Origin: CAZTLI01 sp964614375
GTDB taxonomy: Bacteria; Chloroflexota; Anaerolineae; Aggregatilineales; Phototrophicaceae
DNA length: 15,625 nt
Assembly (NCBI GenBank): GCA_964614375.1
Contig: CAZTLI010000080.1
Span: 1-15,625 of the forward strand
Direction of reading: 5' to 3'
The position numbers and the translations under genes are program-made. A model generated the notes under the pieces. It was not told the DNA's origin and ran no database searches. It worked only from the letters and a program-made list of their open reading frames with translations. Below are positions 7,277-14,587 of the stretch, one piece after another (position 1 is the stretch's first letter; every line of letters begins with the position of its first letter).

Positions 7277-7311
7277 TATCGTTCTCTTATGCGGATACGA
7301 TACCCATTTTT
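7277..7311 (+). terminator. Weak possible terminator after the amidohydrolase
   Basis: TATCGT (7277-7282) and ACGATA (7297-7302) form a 6-bp stem with a 14-nt loop, followed by CCCA and TTTTT (7307-7311). The stem is AT-rich and the T-run is displaced, so termination is uncertain. It overlaps the upstream part of the tpx promoter region. Confidence 0.25.
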
Positions 7312-7330
7312 GCTGATAGTTGTTTATAAT
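7302..7330 (+). promoter_or_regulatory. Putative tpx promoter
   Basis: A perfect -10 TATAAT lies at 7325-7330, about 50 nt before the tpx start. The -35 region 17 bp upstream (7302-7307) is poor, so an activator may be needed or the call may be off. The perfect -10 and the position between genes support it. Confidence 0.45.
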
Positions 7331-7379
7331 ATGCGCCATCTTTTAATACGTTCAGTTAGTGAGTACACAGGAGAGTATG

Positions 7380-7889
7380 ATGGGTCGTCCGGGAATGCGC
7401 GTTGGCGATAAAGAGCATACTGTGCGTAACGATATGCTGGAAGTGGGTGCGAAAGCGCCCGATTTTAAGCTGGTAACGAATAGCCACACCATCAAATCAC
7501 TGGCGGACTATGACGGTAAAGTCAAAATCCTGAGTGTGATTCCGTCGATTGACACGGGTGTCTGTGCCGCACAGACACGTCGCTTTAACGAAGAGGCCGC
7601 AAAATTCGGCGATAACGTTGCCATATTGACCATTAGTGCCGATTCACCGTTCGCACTCAGACGCTATTGTGGCAACGAAGGCATTGAAAACACCGAAACC
7701 CTCAGCACCGTCCGCGATATGAAATTTGCTGATGATTATGGTGTTCATGATGTCGAGTGGCGACTCTGCCAGCGGTCGGTATTTGTGCTGGATAAAGACA
7801 ATGTTATCCGTTATGCCGAGTATGTCCCTGTCATGGGTAATGAAGTCGATTTCGTCTCGGCGTTGTCCGCAGCCCAGAAATTGATCTAG
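7380..7889 (+). CDS. tpx: Thiol peroxidase Tpx (atypical 2-Cys peroxiredoxin)
   Basis: Tpx reduces hydrogen and alkyl hydroperoxides using thioredoxin. The 169-residue protein has the peroxidatic motif PSIDTGVCAAQTRRF with Cys62 and Thr59, and the resolving motif RRYCGNEGIENTETLSTVRD with Cys97. The conserved Arg is at 132 (QRSVFVLD). This spacing and the LSTxRD segment separate Tpx from AhpC and BCP. An additional Cys130 is present. The start is chosen at the second of two adjacent ATGs (7377, 7380), because AGGAG (7369-7373) then has a 6-nt spacer; a GTG at 7359 has no ribosome site. It is a single-gene unit with its own -10 and a strong terminator. The start could be 1 to 7 codons earlier. 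Confidence 0.95.
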   Translation: MGRPGMRVGDKEHTVRNDMLEVGAKAPDFKLVTNSHTIKSLADYDGKVKILSVIPSIDTGVCAAQTRRFNEEAAKFGDNVAILTISADSPFALRRYCGNEGIENTETLSTVRDMKFADDYGVHDVEWRLCQRSVFVLDKDNVIRYAEYVPVMGNEVDFVSALSAAQKLI

Positions 7890-7913
7890 GCGCTTGAACT
7901 TGTCTTATGAGAG

Positions 7914-7945
7914 CAGCCTCTTCGTGTATTGAAGGGGCTGTTTTT
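7914..7945 (+). terminator. Intrinsic terminator of tpx
   Basis: CAGCCTCTTC (7914-7923) and GAAGGGGCTG (7931-7940) form a 10-bp stem with one G-U pair and a 7-nt loop, directly followed by TTTTT (7941-7945). It lies 25 nt after the tpx stop. Confidence 0.85.
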
Positions 7946-7979
7946 ATGTGATGTAGTGTATGAGGAGAGGAGATACATT

Positions 7980-9083
7980 ATGAACGACATCCGTTTGCAG
8001 CGGTTGGCAAATCTGCTGGTCAACTATTCCACAAAGGTTAAACCCGGCGATTGGGTCGGGATTCTGGGGGATGTGTCGGTTGTGCCTGCGCTGCGAGAAG
8101 TCTACGGCGAAGTGTTGGCAGCGGGTGGCAACCCCACCTTGATTATCAGCGACGCCTTTATGGAGCGCACGTTTCTTCGTGAAGCCAGCGAAGCGCAAAT
8201 GCAATGGCTCGACCCCGCCCAGACCCTGTATTACGAACAGGCCGATGTCTATATTCGGGTGAGTGGCACGCCGAATACTCGCGCGATGACAGGCATCGAC
8301 GCCAAACGGATGCAGCAGTTGCAAGCAGCGCGCAGCCCCTGGTTGACGACGCGCCTGAATCGGTCAGCGAATAAGGAATTTCGCTGGGTCGGTACGTGGT
8401 ATCCGAGTGAAGCCAGCGCACAGGAAGCCAATATGAGCCTCGAAGAGTATGAAGACTTCGTGTATGGCGCGACTTTCTGCGATAGAGATGACCCGGTGGC
8501 GGCATGGCAAAAACTCAGCCAGATGCAGCAGAGTAAGGTCGATTGGCTGGTTGGCAAGCAAGCAGTTGTGTGTCGTGGGCCAAATGTCGATCTCACACTG
8601 TCGATTGATGGCCGCACATTCATCAATTCCGATGGTCAACGCAATATGCCGTCGGGAGAAATCTTCACCGGCCCGGTTGAAGAGTCGGTCAATGGCTGGG
8701 TGCGCTTCGATTACCCGTCGATTGTGGGGGGGCGTGCGGTCAGTGGCATTGAATTGCAGTTTGAGAATGGCAAAGTGGTGCAAGCCAGCGCCAAAGACAA
8801 TGAAGACCTGCTGTTCGCGCAATTAGATACCGACGCTGGCGCGCGTTATCTGGGTGAATTCGCGATTGGGACAAATTTTGGCATCAATCGCTTCACAGGT
8901 AATATCCTGTTTGATGAAAAAATCGGTGGCACAATCCACATGGCGATTGGCATGGGCTATCCCGAAACCGGCAGCAAAAATCGCAGCGCCGTCCACTGGG
9001 ACATGATTTGCGATATGCGGACGGATAGTGAAATCACTGTCGATGGCGAAACATTTTACAAGAATGGCGCATTCGTCGTTTAA
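7980..9083 (+). CDS. M29-family aminopeptidase
   Basis: This is a thermophilic-type metallo-aminopeptidase (peptidase family M29, AmpS/AmpT/PepS) that releases N-terminal residues from peptides with a two-metal centre. In 367 residues the likely ligands are visible: Glu227 (PSGEIFTGPVE), Glu293 (LGEFAIGTN), His320 (GTIHMAIG), Tyr327 (YPETG), His339 and Asp341 (AVHWDMI). The N-terminal half (DIRLQRLANLLVNYS ... KPGDWVGILGD) is the normal family domain. ATG 7980 is preceded by an excellent GAGGAGAGGAG. The frame is open upstream but that part overlaps the tpx terminator. There is no signal peptide, so it is cytosolic. It stands alone between two terminators. Confidence 0.93.
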   Translation: MNDIRLQRLANLLVNYSTKVKPGDWVGILGDVSVVPALREVYGEVLAAGGNPTLIISDAFMERTFLREASEAQMQWLDPAQTLYYEQADVYIRVSGTPNTRAMTGIDAKRMQQLQAARSPWLTTRLNRSANKEFRWVGTWYPSEASAQEANMSLEEYEDFVYGATFCDRDDPVAAWQKLSQMQQSKVDWLVGKQAVVCRGPNVDLTLSIDGRTFINSDGQRNMPSGEIFTGPVEESVNGWVRFDYPSIVGGRAVSGIELQFENGKVVQASAKDNEDLLFAQLDTDAGARYLGEFAIGTNFGINRFTGNILFDEKIGGTIHMAIGMGYPETGSKNRSAVHWDMICDMRTDSEITVDGETFYKNGAFVV

Positions 9084-9126
9084 CAGATACGTGCAGAACC
9101 TGACAAATCAATAGCCGACTTGATAG

Positions 9127-9163
9127 CCACAGCGTCCGCGTATCGTGCTGTGGTTTGTTTTTT
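9127..9163 (+). terminator. Intrinsic terminator after the M29 peptidase
   Basis: CCACAGC (9127-9133) and GCTGTGG (9147-9153) form a perfect 7-bp stem with a 13-nt loop. It can be lengthened by outer pairs and is followed by TTTGTTTTTT (9154-9163). The left arm is also part of a competing 11-bp repeat with 9183-9193. Confidence 0.75.
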
Positions 9164-9193
9164 CTAAACATGCTTATGCTTTCGGACGCTGTG
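9128..9193 (+). repeat. Perfect 11-bp inverted repeat overlapping the terminator
   Basis: CACAGCGTCCG (9128-9138) is exactly complementary to CGGACGCTGTG (9183-9193), with 44 nt between. Pairing these arms would break the terminator hairpin at 9127-9153, because the left arm is shared. The repeat ends 62 nt before the SDR start. This is a direct sequence observation; a switch function is inference. Confidence 0.6.
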
Positions 9194-9255
9194 ATTGCGT
9201 TATGATGATGTGTAATGTTATTTTTTATATTAAACCGTGAGAGGGAGTGTTGATT

Positions 9256-10020
9256 ATGGATTATCCTGATTTTCGCTTGGATGACCGCGTGGCTGTCGTC
9301 ACAGGGGCGAGTATGGGGTTGGGTTATGGGATTGCCAGGGCGTTGGCGAATGCAGGCGCGAAAGTGGCGTTGATGGCGCGCAGTAAAGACTCGCTGATGC
9401 AGCTCGCCGATGAAATCCGCAGCGAAGGTGGCGATGCCTTGCCCGTTTTTATGGATGCCAGCAAAGTCATTAGCATCCGTGAGGCAATGGAGGAAGTACA
9501 TCAATATTATGGGCGGATTGATATTCTGGTGAACAATGCAGGACTCGGCAACAATCACGACACACTGGACATCACCGAAGCCGATTGGGACGAGATGATG
9601 GATGTGAACCTGAAGGGGTTGTTTTTTTGCGCGCAGACTGCTGGAAAGTTGATGCTCCAACAGGGTTATGGACGCATCATCAATATGAGTTCACAGGCCA
9701 GCGAGGTGGCGATTCCACGTCATGCCGTGTATTGCGCGACCAAAGGGGGTGTGAATATGCTGACGAAAGTTTTGGCGATTGAATGGGCGTCGCGGGGTGT
9801 CACGGTCAATGCGGTTGCCCCCACCTTTATCTATACACCGGGCACAGCCGAACGACTGGATAATCCCGATTTTCGCGCCAATGTCCTCACAAAATTGCCC
9901 ATTGGTCGCGTGGGGACGATTACCGATGTCGCAGCCGCCGTCATTTATCTGGCATCGCCTGCCGGGGGATTGGTCAATGGCACAGTGCTGATGGTCGATG
10001 GTGGTTGGACGGCGCAGTGA
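9256..10020 (+). CDS. SDR-family NAD(P)-dependent oxidoreductase
   Basis: This is a classical short-chain dehydrogenase/reductase of 254 residues. It has the cofactor loop TGASMGLG (16-23), NNAG (93-96), the structural Asn118 in VNLKG, Ser146, and the catalytic YxxxK (Tyr159, Lys163), so all four active-site residues are present. Arg41 after the second strand (ALMARS) hints at NADP(H). The C-terminus (NGTVLMVDGGWTAQ) is typical of FabG-like and sugar or alcohol dehydrogenases. The substrate cannot be told; an acetoin, gluconate or 3-oxoacyl reductase are all possible. ATG 9256 is chosen because GAGGGAG lies 8 nt upstream; an in-frame GTG at 9247 overlaps that site. It is preceded by the terminator and inverted repeat described at 9127-9193. 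Confidence 0.93.
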   Translation: MDYPDFRLDDRVAVVTGASMGLGYGIARALANAGAKVALMARSKDSLMQLADEIRSEGGDALPVFMDASKVISIREAMEEVHQYYGRIDILVNNAGLGNNHDTLDITEADWDEMMDVNLKGLFFCAQTAGKLMLQQGYGRIINMSSQASEVAIPRHAVYCATKGGVNMLTKVLAIEWASRGVTVNAVAPTFIYTPGTAERLDNPDFRANVLTKLPIGRVGTITDVAAAVIYLASPAGGLVNGTVLMVDGGWTAQ

Positions 10021-10154
10021 GTGGACGTTAGGGCTGCGGTACAACCTCGTATGAAAGTGGTTGCAGGTACTTATTGGTGATGGTCAATGTGTGGAAATTC
10101 GGTAGTATGAAAATCGTAAACTATCGTTCAGCCCGTTTAGTCGGGAGTGTGGTT

Positions 10155-10940
10155 ATGGCACAATTTTCTAAGCAGCGAACGTTTATCGGGGTTGTCATAA
10201 TTTTGGGGTTAATGCTGGTGCTGGCGATGACCGCTGGCGCACAGGATGATTCAGGAGATGATGCGGGCGGTGAAACCCGTCCGACATCGTATACCATCCA
10301 GCGTGGCGATACATTGGATACCATTGGTCAGCGTTATGATGTGTCGGTTGTTGCGATGCAGCAGGCCAATGACCTGCGACCCTCGGCGATATTGCGTCCG
10401 GGCGATACGATTGTCATCCCGCGCGATGCACCCCCCTACGGCACGTATCCCGCTATTCCCGAACGCGGTGTGGCAAGTGAATCGGGTGGTGGCGCTGGTG
10501 GTGAAATCTATGTCGTCCAACCGCGTGATACGTTGGATACCATCGGTCAGCGCTTGGATGTATCATCAGTGTCAATTCAGGTGGCGAATAATATCACCAA
10601 CTCGCGGGCACTGCTGCCGGGTATGACACTGGTCATCCCCGCTGATGCGCCGCCGTATGGCGTTTATCCGGCGTTGAGCACCAATCCGGGCGATAGTGTC
10701 GCCTCGCTCGGTCAGGGTGGTGGCGCGACGGGTGGCCCAATTGACATTGAAGGCGATTTCTACGTCATCCAACCCAACGACACCCTTGACCGTGTCGCGG
10801 CATTACACAATGTGCAGATGCGCTGTCTGGCGGATTTCAATGGCATCGGCAATCCGCGCTATGTCTATCCGGGTGATGTCATCCGTATTGACCGTAGCTG
10901 TCCAGCTTACGATGGGTATGACTTCGTAGGTGATCTGTAA
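10155..10940 (+). CDS. Secreted protein with three LysM domains
   Basis: The 261-residue protein starts with a signal peptide (hydrophobic 10-27, probable cleavage after AGA at 27-29). Three LysM modules follow at about 45-89, 118-162 and 202-246, each opening with Y-x-x-Q-x-x-D-T-L-D and ending in P-G-x-x-hydrophobic-x-I-P/D. LysM binds N-acetylglucosamine polymers such as peptidoglycan. No catalytic domain is present, so it is probably a cell-wall-binding or surface protein. The linkers are Gly/Ser-rich, and modules 1 and 2 are each followed by DAPPYG-x-YPA, while module 3 ends in CPAYDGYDF. Modules 1 and 2 are also very similar in DNA, pointing to recent duplication. GGGAG lies 7 nt before ATG 10155; upstream in-frame starts have no ribosome site. 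Confidence 0.92.
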   Translation: MAQFSKQRTFIGVVIILGLMLVLAMTAGAQDDSGDDAGGETRPTSYTIQRGDTLDTIGQRYDVSVVAMQQANDLRPSAILRPGDTIVIPRDAPPYGTYPAIPERGVASESGGGAGGEIYVVQPRDTLDTIGQRLDVSSVSIQVANNITNSRALLPGMTLVIPADAPPYGVYPALSTNPGDSVASLGQGGGATGGPIDIEGDFYVIQPNDTLDRVAALHNVQMRCLADFNGIGNPRYVYPGDVIRIDRSCPAYDGYDFVGDL

Positions 10941-10973
10941 ATCGTTGTAAGTTCCCACTGAATAGAAAATCAC

Positions 10974-11001
10974 AACCGGAGGCAGTGCCCTCCGGTTTTT
11001 T
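10974..11001 (+). terminator. Terminator between convergent LysM gene and uvrB
   Basis: AACCGGAGG (10974-10982) pairs perfectly with CCTCCGGTT (10989-10997) across a 6-nt loop, followed by a T-run through 11001. It lies 33 nt after the LysM stop and 7 nt beyond the uvrB stop. On the minus strand a less perfect T-rich stretch follows the stem, so it may serve both genes. Confidence 0.88.
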
Positions 11002-11008
11002 GTTTAGG

Positions 11009-13030
11009 TTACGTCAGCAGCAAATCGCCTTCCGCGCCCTGTTTCTCGGCGAGTGCCCCGCGCAGGTCGAATATCTGGTCGCGCAGGGCAGCAGCCTTCT
11101 CAAATTCGAGGGCTTTTGCCGCATTTTTCATCTCTTTTTCGAGTTCCTTCACCAGTGTGTGCATATCTTTGACCGACATCGTTTGCAGGTCGAGTTCGCC
11201 AGCGGGATGCGTGCCATCGGCTTGATCCTGCATGGCGCGCACACGGTCAGTCAAATCACGAATTTCCTTGACGATGCTGGCGGGTTCGATGCCGCGCTCC
11301 TGATTGTGCTGGTGCTGAATCGCGCGACGACGTTCGGTTTCGTCCATCGCCCGTTTCATGGACGGCGTAACGGTATCCGCATACAGAATCACCCGTCCTT
11401 CAATATGCCGCGCGGCGCGACCAATGTTCTGGACAAGGGCAGACTCGGAGCGCAGGAAACCCTCTTTATCCGCATCCAGAATCGCCACTAATGAGACTTC
11501 TGGCAGGTCGATGCCTTCACGCAGCAGGTTGATACCGACGATGACATCATAGACCCCTAAACGCAGGTCGCGCAGAATCTCGATGCGTTCGAGCGTATCG
11601 ACTTCGGCATGTAGATAGTTGGCTTTGATGCCCATCTCATTCAAGTATCCCGCCATTTCTTCGGCCATGCGTTGGGTGAGTGTGGTGACGAGGGCGCGCT
11701 GCCGATTTTTGACCCTCAGGGCAATTTCTTGCAGCAGGTCTTCGATTTGCCCTGCAACAGGTCGAACTTCCACCACCGGGTCGAGGATGCCTGTTGGACG
11801 GATGATTTGCTGAACAACCGACTCGCTGACTTCCTGTTCATAGGGGCCGGGTGTGGCGCTGGTGTAGATGACCTGATGAATGCGGTCGCTAAATTCTTCA
11901 AATTGCAGCGGGCGATTATCCAGCGCACTCGGCAGGCGGAAGCCATAATCTACCAGCGTTTGCTTGCGCGAACGATCTCCTTTGTACATCCCCCGAATCT
12001 GGGGGATGGTCATGTGACTTTCGTCGATGACCAGCAGGAAGTCCTTCGGGAAATAGTCGATCAATGTATAGGGCGCGCTGCCTGCTGGGCGCTGGTCGAG
12101 ATGGCGCGAATAATTCTCAATACCTGCCGTAAATCCGGTCTCGCGCAGCATTTCGATGTCGAAGCTCGTGCGTTGTTCGATTCGTTGTGCTTCCAGCAGT
12201 TTATCCTCAGATTTGAAGTAAGCAATCTGCTCTTCGAGTTCCTGTTCGATGTCATGGACTGCTTGCCGCAGCTTATCGTCGTCGGTGACGAACTGCCGCG
12301 TCGGGAAGATGGTGATTTTGTCATGGTCGAGCAAGATTTCGCCCGTCAATGGGTCAAACTCGGTGATACGTTCGATTTCATCGCCAAATAATGCAATCCG
12401 AAAGGCCGTCTCGCTGTAACCGGGCACGACTTCCAGCGTATCGCCGCGTGCGCGAAAGGTGCCGGGACGGAGGTCGAGGTCATTGCGCGTATAGTGAATG
12501 TTGACCATCTCGCGCAGGATGGCATCTCGCCGTTTTTCTTCGCCCACTTTCAAATTGACGACATATTTGCCCCAGCTATTCGGGTCACCCAGACCATAAA
12601 TGCTGGATACCGACGCCACAATCAACACATCGTGCCGTGAAAATAGAGAAGCTGTCGCCGCGAGGCGCAAACGCTCAATCTGGGCATTGATGTCTGTCGA
12701 TTTTTCGATGAATAAATCGTGGCGCGGGACATAGGCTTCGGGTTGATAGTAATCGTAATAGCTGACGAAGTATTCAACGGCATTCTTCGGGAATAGTTCT
12801 TTGAATTCGGCATAAAGCTGCGCGGCGAGCGTCTTGTTGTGCGCCATGACCAATGTCGGACGCTGTACCTGCTGGACAACATGGGCAATCGCAAAGGTCT
12901 TGCCTGTCCCTGTCGCGCCGAGTAGTGTTTGATAACGCAGCCCTTTATTGAGGTTCTCGACCATTGCGGCGATGGCAGTCGGTTGGTCGCCTGTGGGTTG
13001 AAACTCCGAGACCAGTTCAAACGGTGGCAT
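11009..13030 (-). CDS. uvrB: UvrABC excision nuclease subunit B
   Basis: UvrB is the damage-verifying helicase-like subunit of nucleotide excision repair: UvrA loads it, and it recruits UvrC for incision. The 673 residues carry Walker A GATGTGKT (38-45), the beta-hairpin YYDYYQPEAYVP (91-102) that probes the damaged strand, the Walker B DESH (336-339), the C-terminal helicase motifs (LREGIDLPEVSLVAILDADKEG region and QNIGRAARH), and the UVR domain for UvrC contact at the end (LEFEKAAALRDQIFDLRG). The start is the second of two adjacent ATGs (13033, 13030), because AGGAG (13036-13040) then has a 5-nt spacer. It is transcribed toward the LysM gene and has its own promoter with LexA-like operator sequence. 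Confidence 0.97.
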   Translation of the reverse strand: MPPFELVSEFQPTGDQPTAIAAMVENLNKGLRYQTLLGATGTGKTFAIAHVVQQVQRPTLVMAHNKTLAAQLYAEFKELFPKNAVEYFVSYYDYYQPEAYVPRHDLFIEKSTDINAQIERLRLAATASLFSRHDVLIVASVSSIYGLGDPNSWGKYVVNLKVGEEKRRDAILREMVNIHYTRNDLDLRPGTFRARGDTLEVVPGYSETAFRIALFGDEIERITEFDPLTGEILLDHDKITIFPTRQFVTDDDKLRQAVHDIEQELEEQIAYFKSEDKLLEAQRIEQRTSFDIEMLRETGFTAGIENYSRHLDQRPAGSAPYTLIDYFPKDFLLVIDESHMTIPQIRGMYKGDRSRKQTLVDYGFRLPSALDNRPLQFEEFSDRIHQVIYTSATPGPYEQEVSESVVQQIIRPTGILDPVVEVRPVAGQIEDLLQEIALRVKNRQRALVTTLTQRMAEEMAGYLNEMGIKANYLHAEVDTLERIEILRDLRLGVYDVIVGINLLREGIDLPEVSLVAILDADKEGFLRSESALVQNIGRAARHIEGRVILYADTVTPSMKRAMDETERRRAIQHQHNQERGIEPASIVKEIRDLTDRVRAMQDQADGTHPAGELDLQTMSVKDMHTLVKELEKEMKNAAKALEFEKAAALRDQIFDLRGALAEKQGAEGDLLLT

Positions 13031-13052
13031 CATATCTCCTGACGGCAAATCA

Positions 13053-13064
13053 GAACGTATGTTT
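13053..13064 (-). promoter_or_regulatory. LexA-like (SOS) box in the uvrB leader
   Basis: GAACGTATGTTT (plus strand, 13053-13064) matches the Gram-positive-type LexA core GAAC-N4-GTTC at 7 of 8 positions. It lies just downstream of the predicted start point (about 13069). That position would block transcription, and uvrB is a classical SOS gene. That LexA of this organism reads this motif is inference. Confidence 0.45.
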
Positions 13065-13075
13065 GGGGGATGGTT

Positions 13076-13104
13076 ATTATAGAGCGGATTTGCATCCGCG
13101 TGAA
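13076..13104 (-). promoter_or_regulatory. uvrB promoter with palindrome in the spacer
   Basis: On the minus strand a perfect -10 TATAAT (13076-13081) lies 17 bp from TTCACG (13099-13104), a 4 of 6 match to the -35 consensus. The spacer contains a perfect inverted repeat, GCGGAT-TTGC-ATCCGC (13084-13099), which could be a repressor operator. Confidence 0.6.
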
Positions 13105-13134
13105 GGGGCAGTCACCATAAACAGGCCGCCCCTT
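13103..13134 (-). other. Hairpin between the PLD gene and uvrB
   Basis: AAGGGGC (13103-13109) pairs perfectly with GCCCCTT (13128-13134) across an 18-nt loop. No T-run follows on either strand, so it is not a standard intrinsic terminator. It lies 12 nt past the PLD stop and touches the uvrB -35. Confidence 0.3.
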
Positions 13135-13145
13135 AATCGAACTGG

Positions 13146-14441
13146 TCAATTCCCGCCAACCGCACAAATTTCTTCACACGGGATGCCGTTGCGGTCTCTA
13201 TCGAGATTGGTCACGCCTTCACCCAGACAAGCGTATGCTTCGGCACAGGTGAGCGCGCTGCAAGTACGATTTTCGCTGGGACAGGTCAATTCACCTGTCG
13301 ATGTCTGCCACGGTGGTGTTTCAGGCCGTGAGATGTTGCAGTTCATATCTTCGTCGTCCGGCGCTTCGGCTTCTGCCCAACGGCGCTCAAACTCGGCAAT
13401 AAACTGTGCCGCCAGTACCGGGTCATAGATGATGACCAGATTCTCATCGTTCGACGCCAGCGCATTATCCGAGAAGTTGAACGAGCCGGTGACGACAATT
13501 TCATCGTCAATGATGAAGACTTTGTGATGCAGGATGTAAGGATTGCCGTCCTGCCGCACATCCAACCCGGAGCAATACAGGCGCGGCATTTCGCTGAAAC
13601 GGGTTTCGCTGCCCACAGTCTCGAATACGCCCTGCACTTCAACACCAGAATAGGCGCGCAGTAAAACCGCCGTACCGAGCGAATCCTGTGTAAAGGCAAA
13701 TGACATAAAGCGAATCGAGTCCTGTGCAGAATTGACCGTTCGCAGCAGCGCGCCAATCACATCATCTTCAGATGCGAAGTAAATCTCAATGCGCGTGCCA
13801 TCCTGCCAGAAGACATAGCCGTTGTGCCGTGTTGAGGTGGGGCCAAATTCGCGCCGTTCAAACATTTCATCGAACTCATATTGATAGGCCGCCACTGCCA
13901 ATGGTGAGCGCATGGCAATCATATTGTTGTTATTACGATAGACACCGTTGATGGTGTAATTCATCGAACCTGTCCATACGACTTCGCTGTCGATTATCAT
14001 GAATTTGTTGTGCATGAGCGCGCTGCGGTCATCATCGACCACTTCAATCCCGGCGGATTGGAAGTCCCCAATCGTGGTATCGTCGTCTTCAACCCCATGC
14101 TCGTCGTCGGCCACAATCCGCACGACGACACCGCGTGCATGGGCGTTGATGATGGCTTCGGTCAGCACGGGATTGTTAAACTCGAAAGCGGCAATGTCGA
14201 TAGTGTGTTCCGCTGCATCAATTTCAGCACCAAGATTAACATCCACACCGCCAACATAGGTCGAAAGATCACTATTACCTGTCGGCGCATCAAAAAACAC
14301 ACGCCAGAAGCCATATTCCGCGCCAAAACCCTGTTCAACCGGAATTTCCGTTATGCCGTCCTGTGCATTGACAAAACTAAATATTCCGATGACAAGCAGC
14401 ATGATGACGGTCAAGCGTGTTGTTTTCATGTGGTTAACCAT
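13146..14441 (-). CDS. Secreted phospholipase D-like protein with Excalibur-type tail
   Basis: The 431-residue protein begins with a signal peptide (hydrophobic 10-24, likely cleavage after VNA at 24-26). Two PLD-type HKD motifs follow: H144-x-K146-x4-D151 (MHNKFMIID) and H305-x-K307-x4-D312 (LHHKVFIID), each with the downstream TGSMN or TGSFN element. Both active-site halves are therefore intact. PLD-family enzymes cleave phosphodiester bonds in lipids or nucleic acids; which one cannot be told. The last 35 residues contain several cysteines and D414-x-D-x-N-G-x-x-C-E423, the pattern of the Excalibur extracellular calcium-binding domain. Neither ATG 14441 nor the in-frame ATG 14429 has a good ribosome site; the latter gives a more typical signal peptide. 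It is divergent from R2lox and upstream of uvrB on the same strand. Confidence 0.9.
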   Translation of the reverse strand: MVNHMKTTRLTVIMLLVIGIFSFVNAQDGITEIPVEQGFGAEYGFWRVFFDAPTGNSDLSTYVGGVDVNLGAEIDAAEHTIDIAAFEFNNPVLTEAIINAHARGVVVRIVADDEHGVEDDDTTIGDFQSAGIEVVDDDRSALMHNKFMIIDSEVVWTGSMNYTINGVYRNNNNMIAMRSPLAVAAYQYEFDEMFERREFGPTSTRHNGYVFWQDGTRIEIYFASEDDVIGALLRTVNSAQDSIRFMSFAFTQDSLGTAVLLRAYSGVEVQGVFETVGSETRFSEMPRLYCSGLDVRQDGNPYILHHKVFIIDDEIVVTGSFNFSDNALASNDENLVIIYDPVLAAQFIAEFERRWAEAEAPDDEDMNCNISRPETPPWQTSTGELTCPSENRTCSALTCAEAYACLGEGVTNLDRDRNGIPCEEICAVGGN

Positions 14442-14522
14442 TCGTAAGATTGTGTGCTATTTGCCACAGTGTACCAGATGATACGCTGATGTGCAGACAC
14501 TGGCGCACATTTGATGATATGC

Positions 14523-14553
14523 TGTCAAAATACAATCGCTTTTCCAGTATACT
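14523..14553 (+). promoter_or_regulatory. Putative R2lox promoter
   Basis: A -10 TATACT (14548-14553) lies 35 nt before the R2lox ATG, inside the perfect 10-bp palindrome CAGTATACTG (14545-14554). The -35 region is poor. The palindrome over the -10 could be an operator, but it is short. Confidence 0.4.
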
Positions 14554-14587
14554 GATACTGTTTGTACCGATTGACGAAAGGTTTGGC

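Noticed and set aside
9034..9660. Minus-strand 208-codon open frame across the peptidase-SDR gap
   Set aside because: It covers the start of the clear SDR gene and the terminator; the protein has no recognisable family pattern.
11672..12391. Long plus-strand open frame of about 239 codons opposite uvrB
   Set aside because: It is a mirror of the uvrB coding sequence; the minus-strand UvrB motifs are unambiguous.
14450..14587. N-terminal extension of R2lox by 46 residues
   Set aside because: The extra residues have no R2lox likeness, and the ATG at 14588 has its own ribosome site and gives the normal length.
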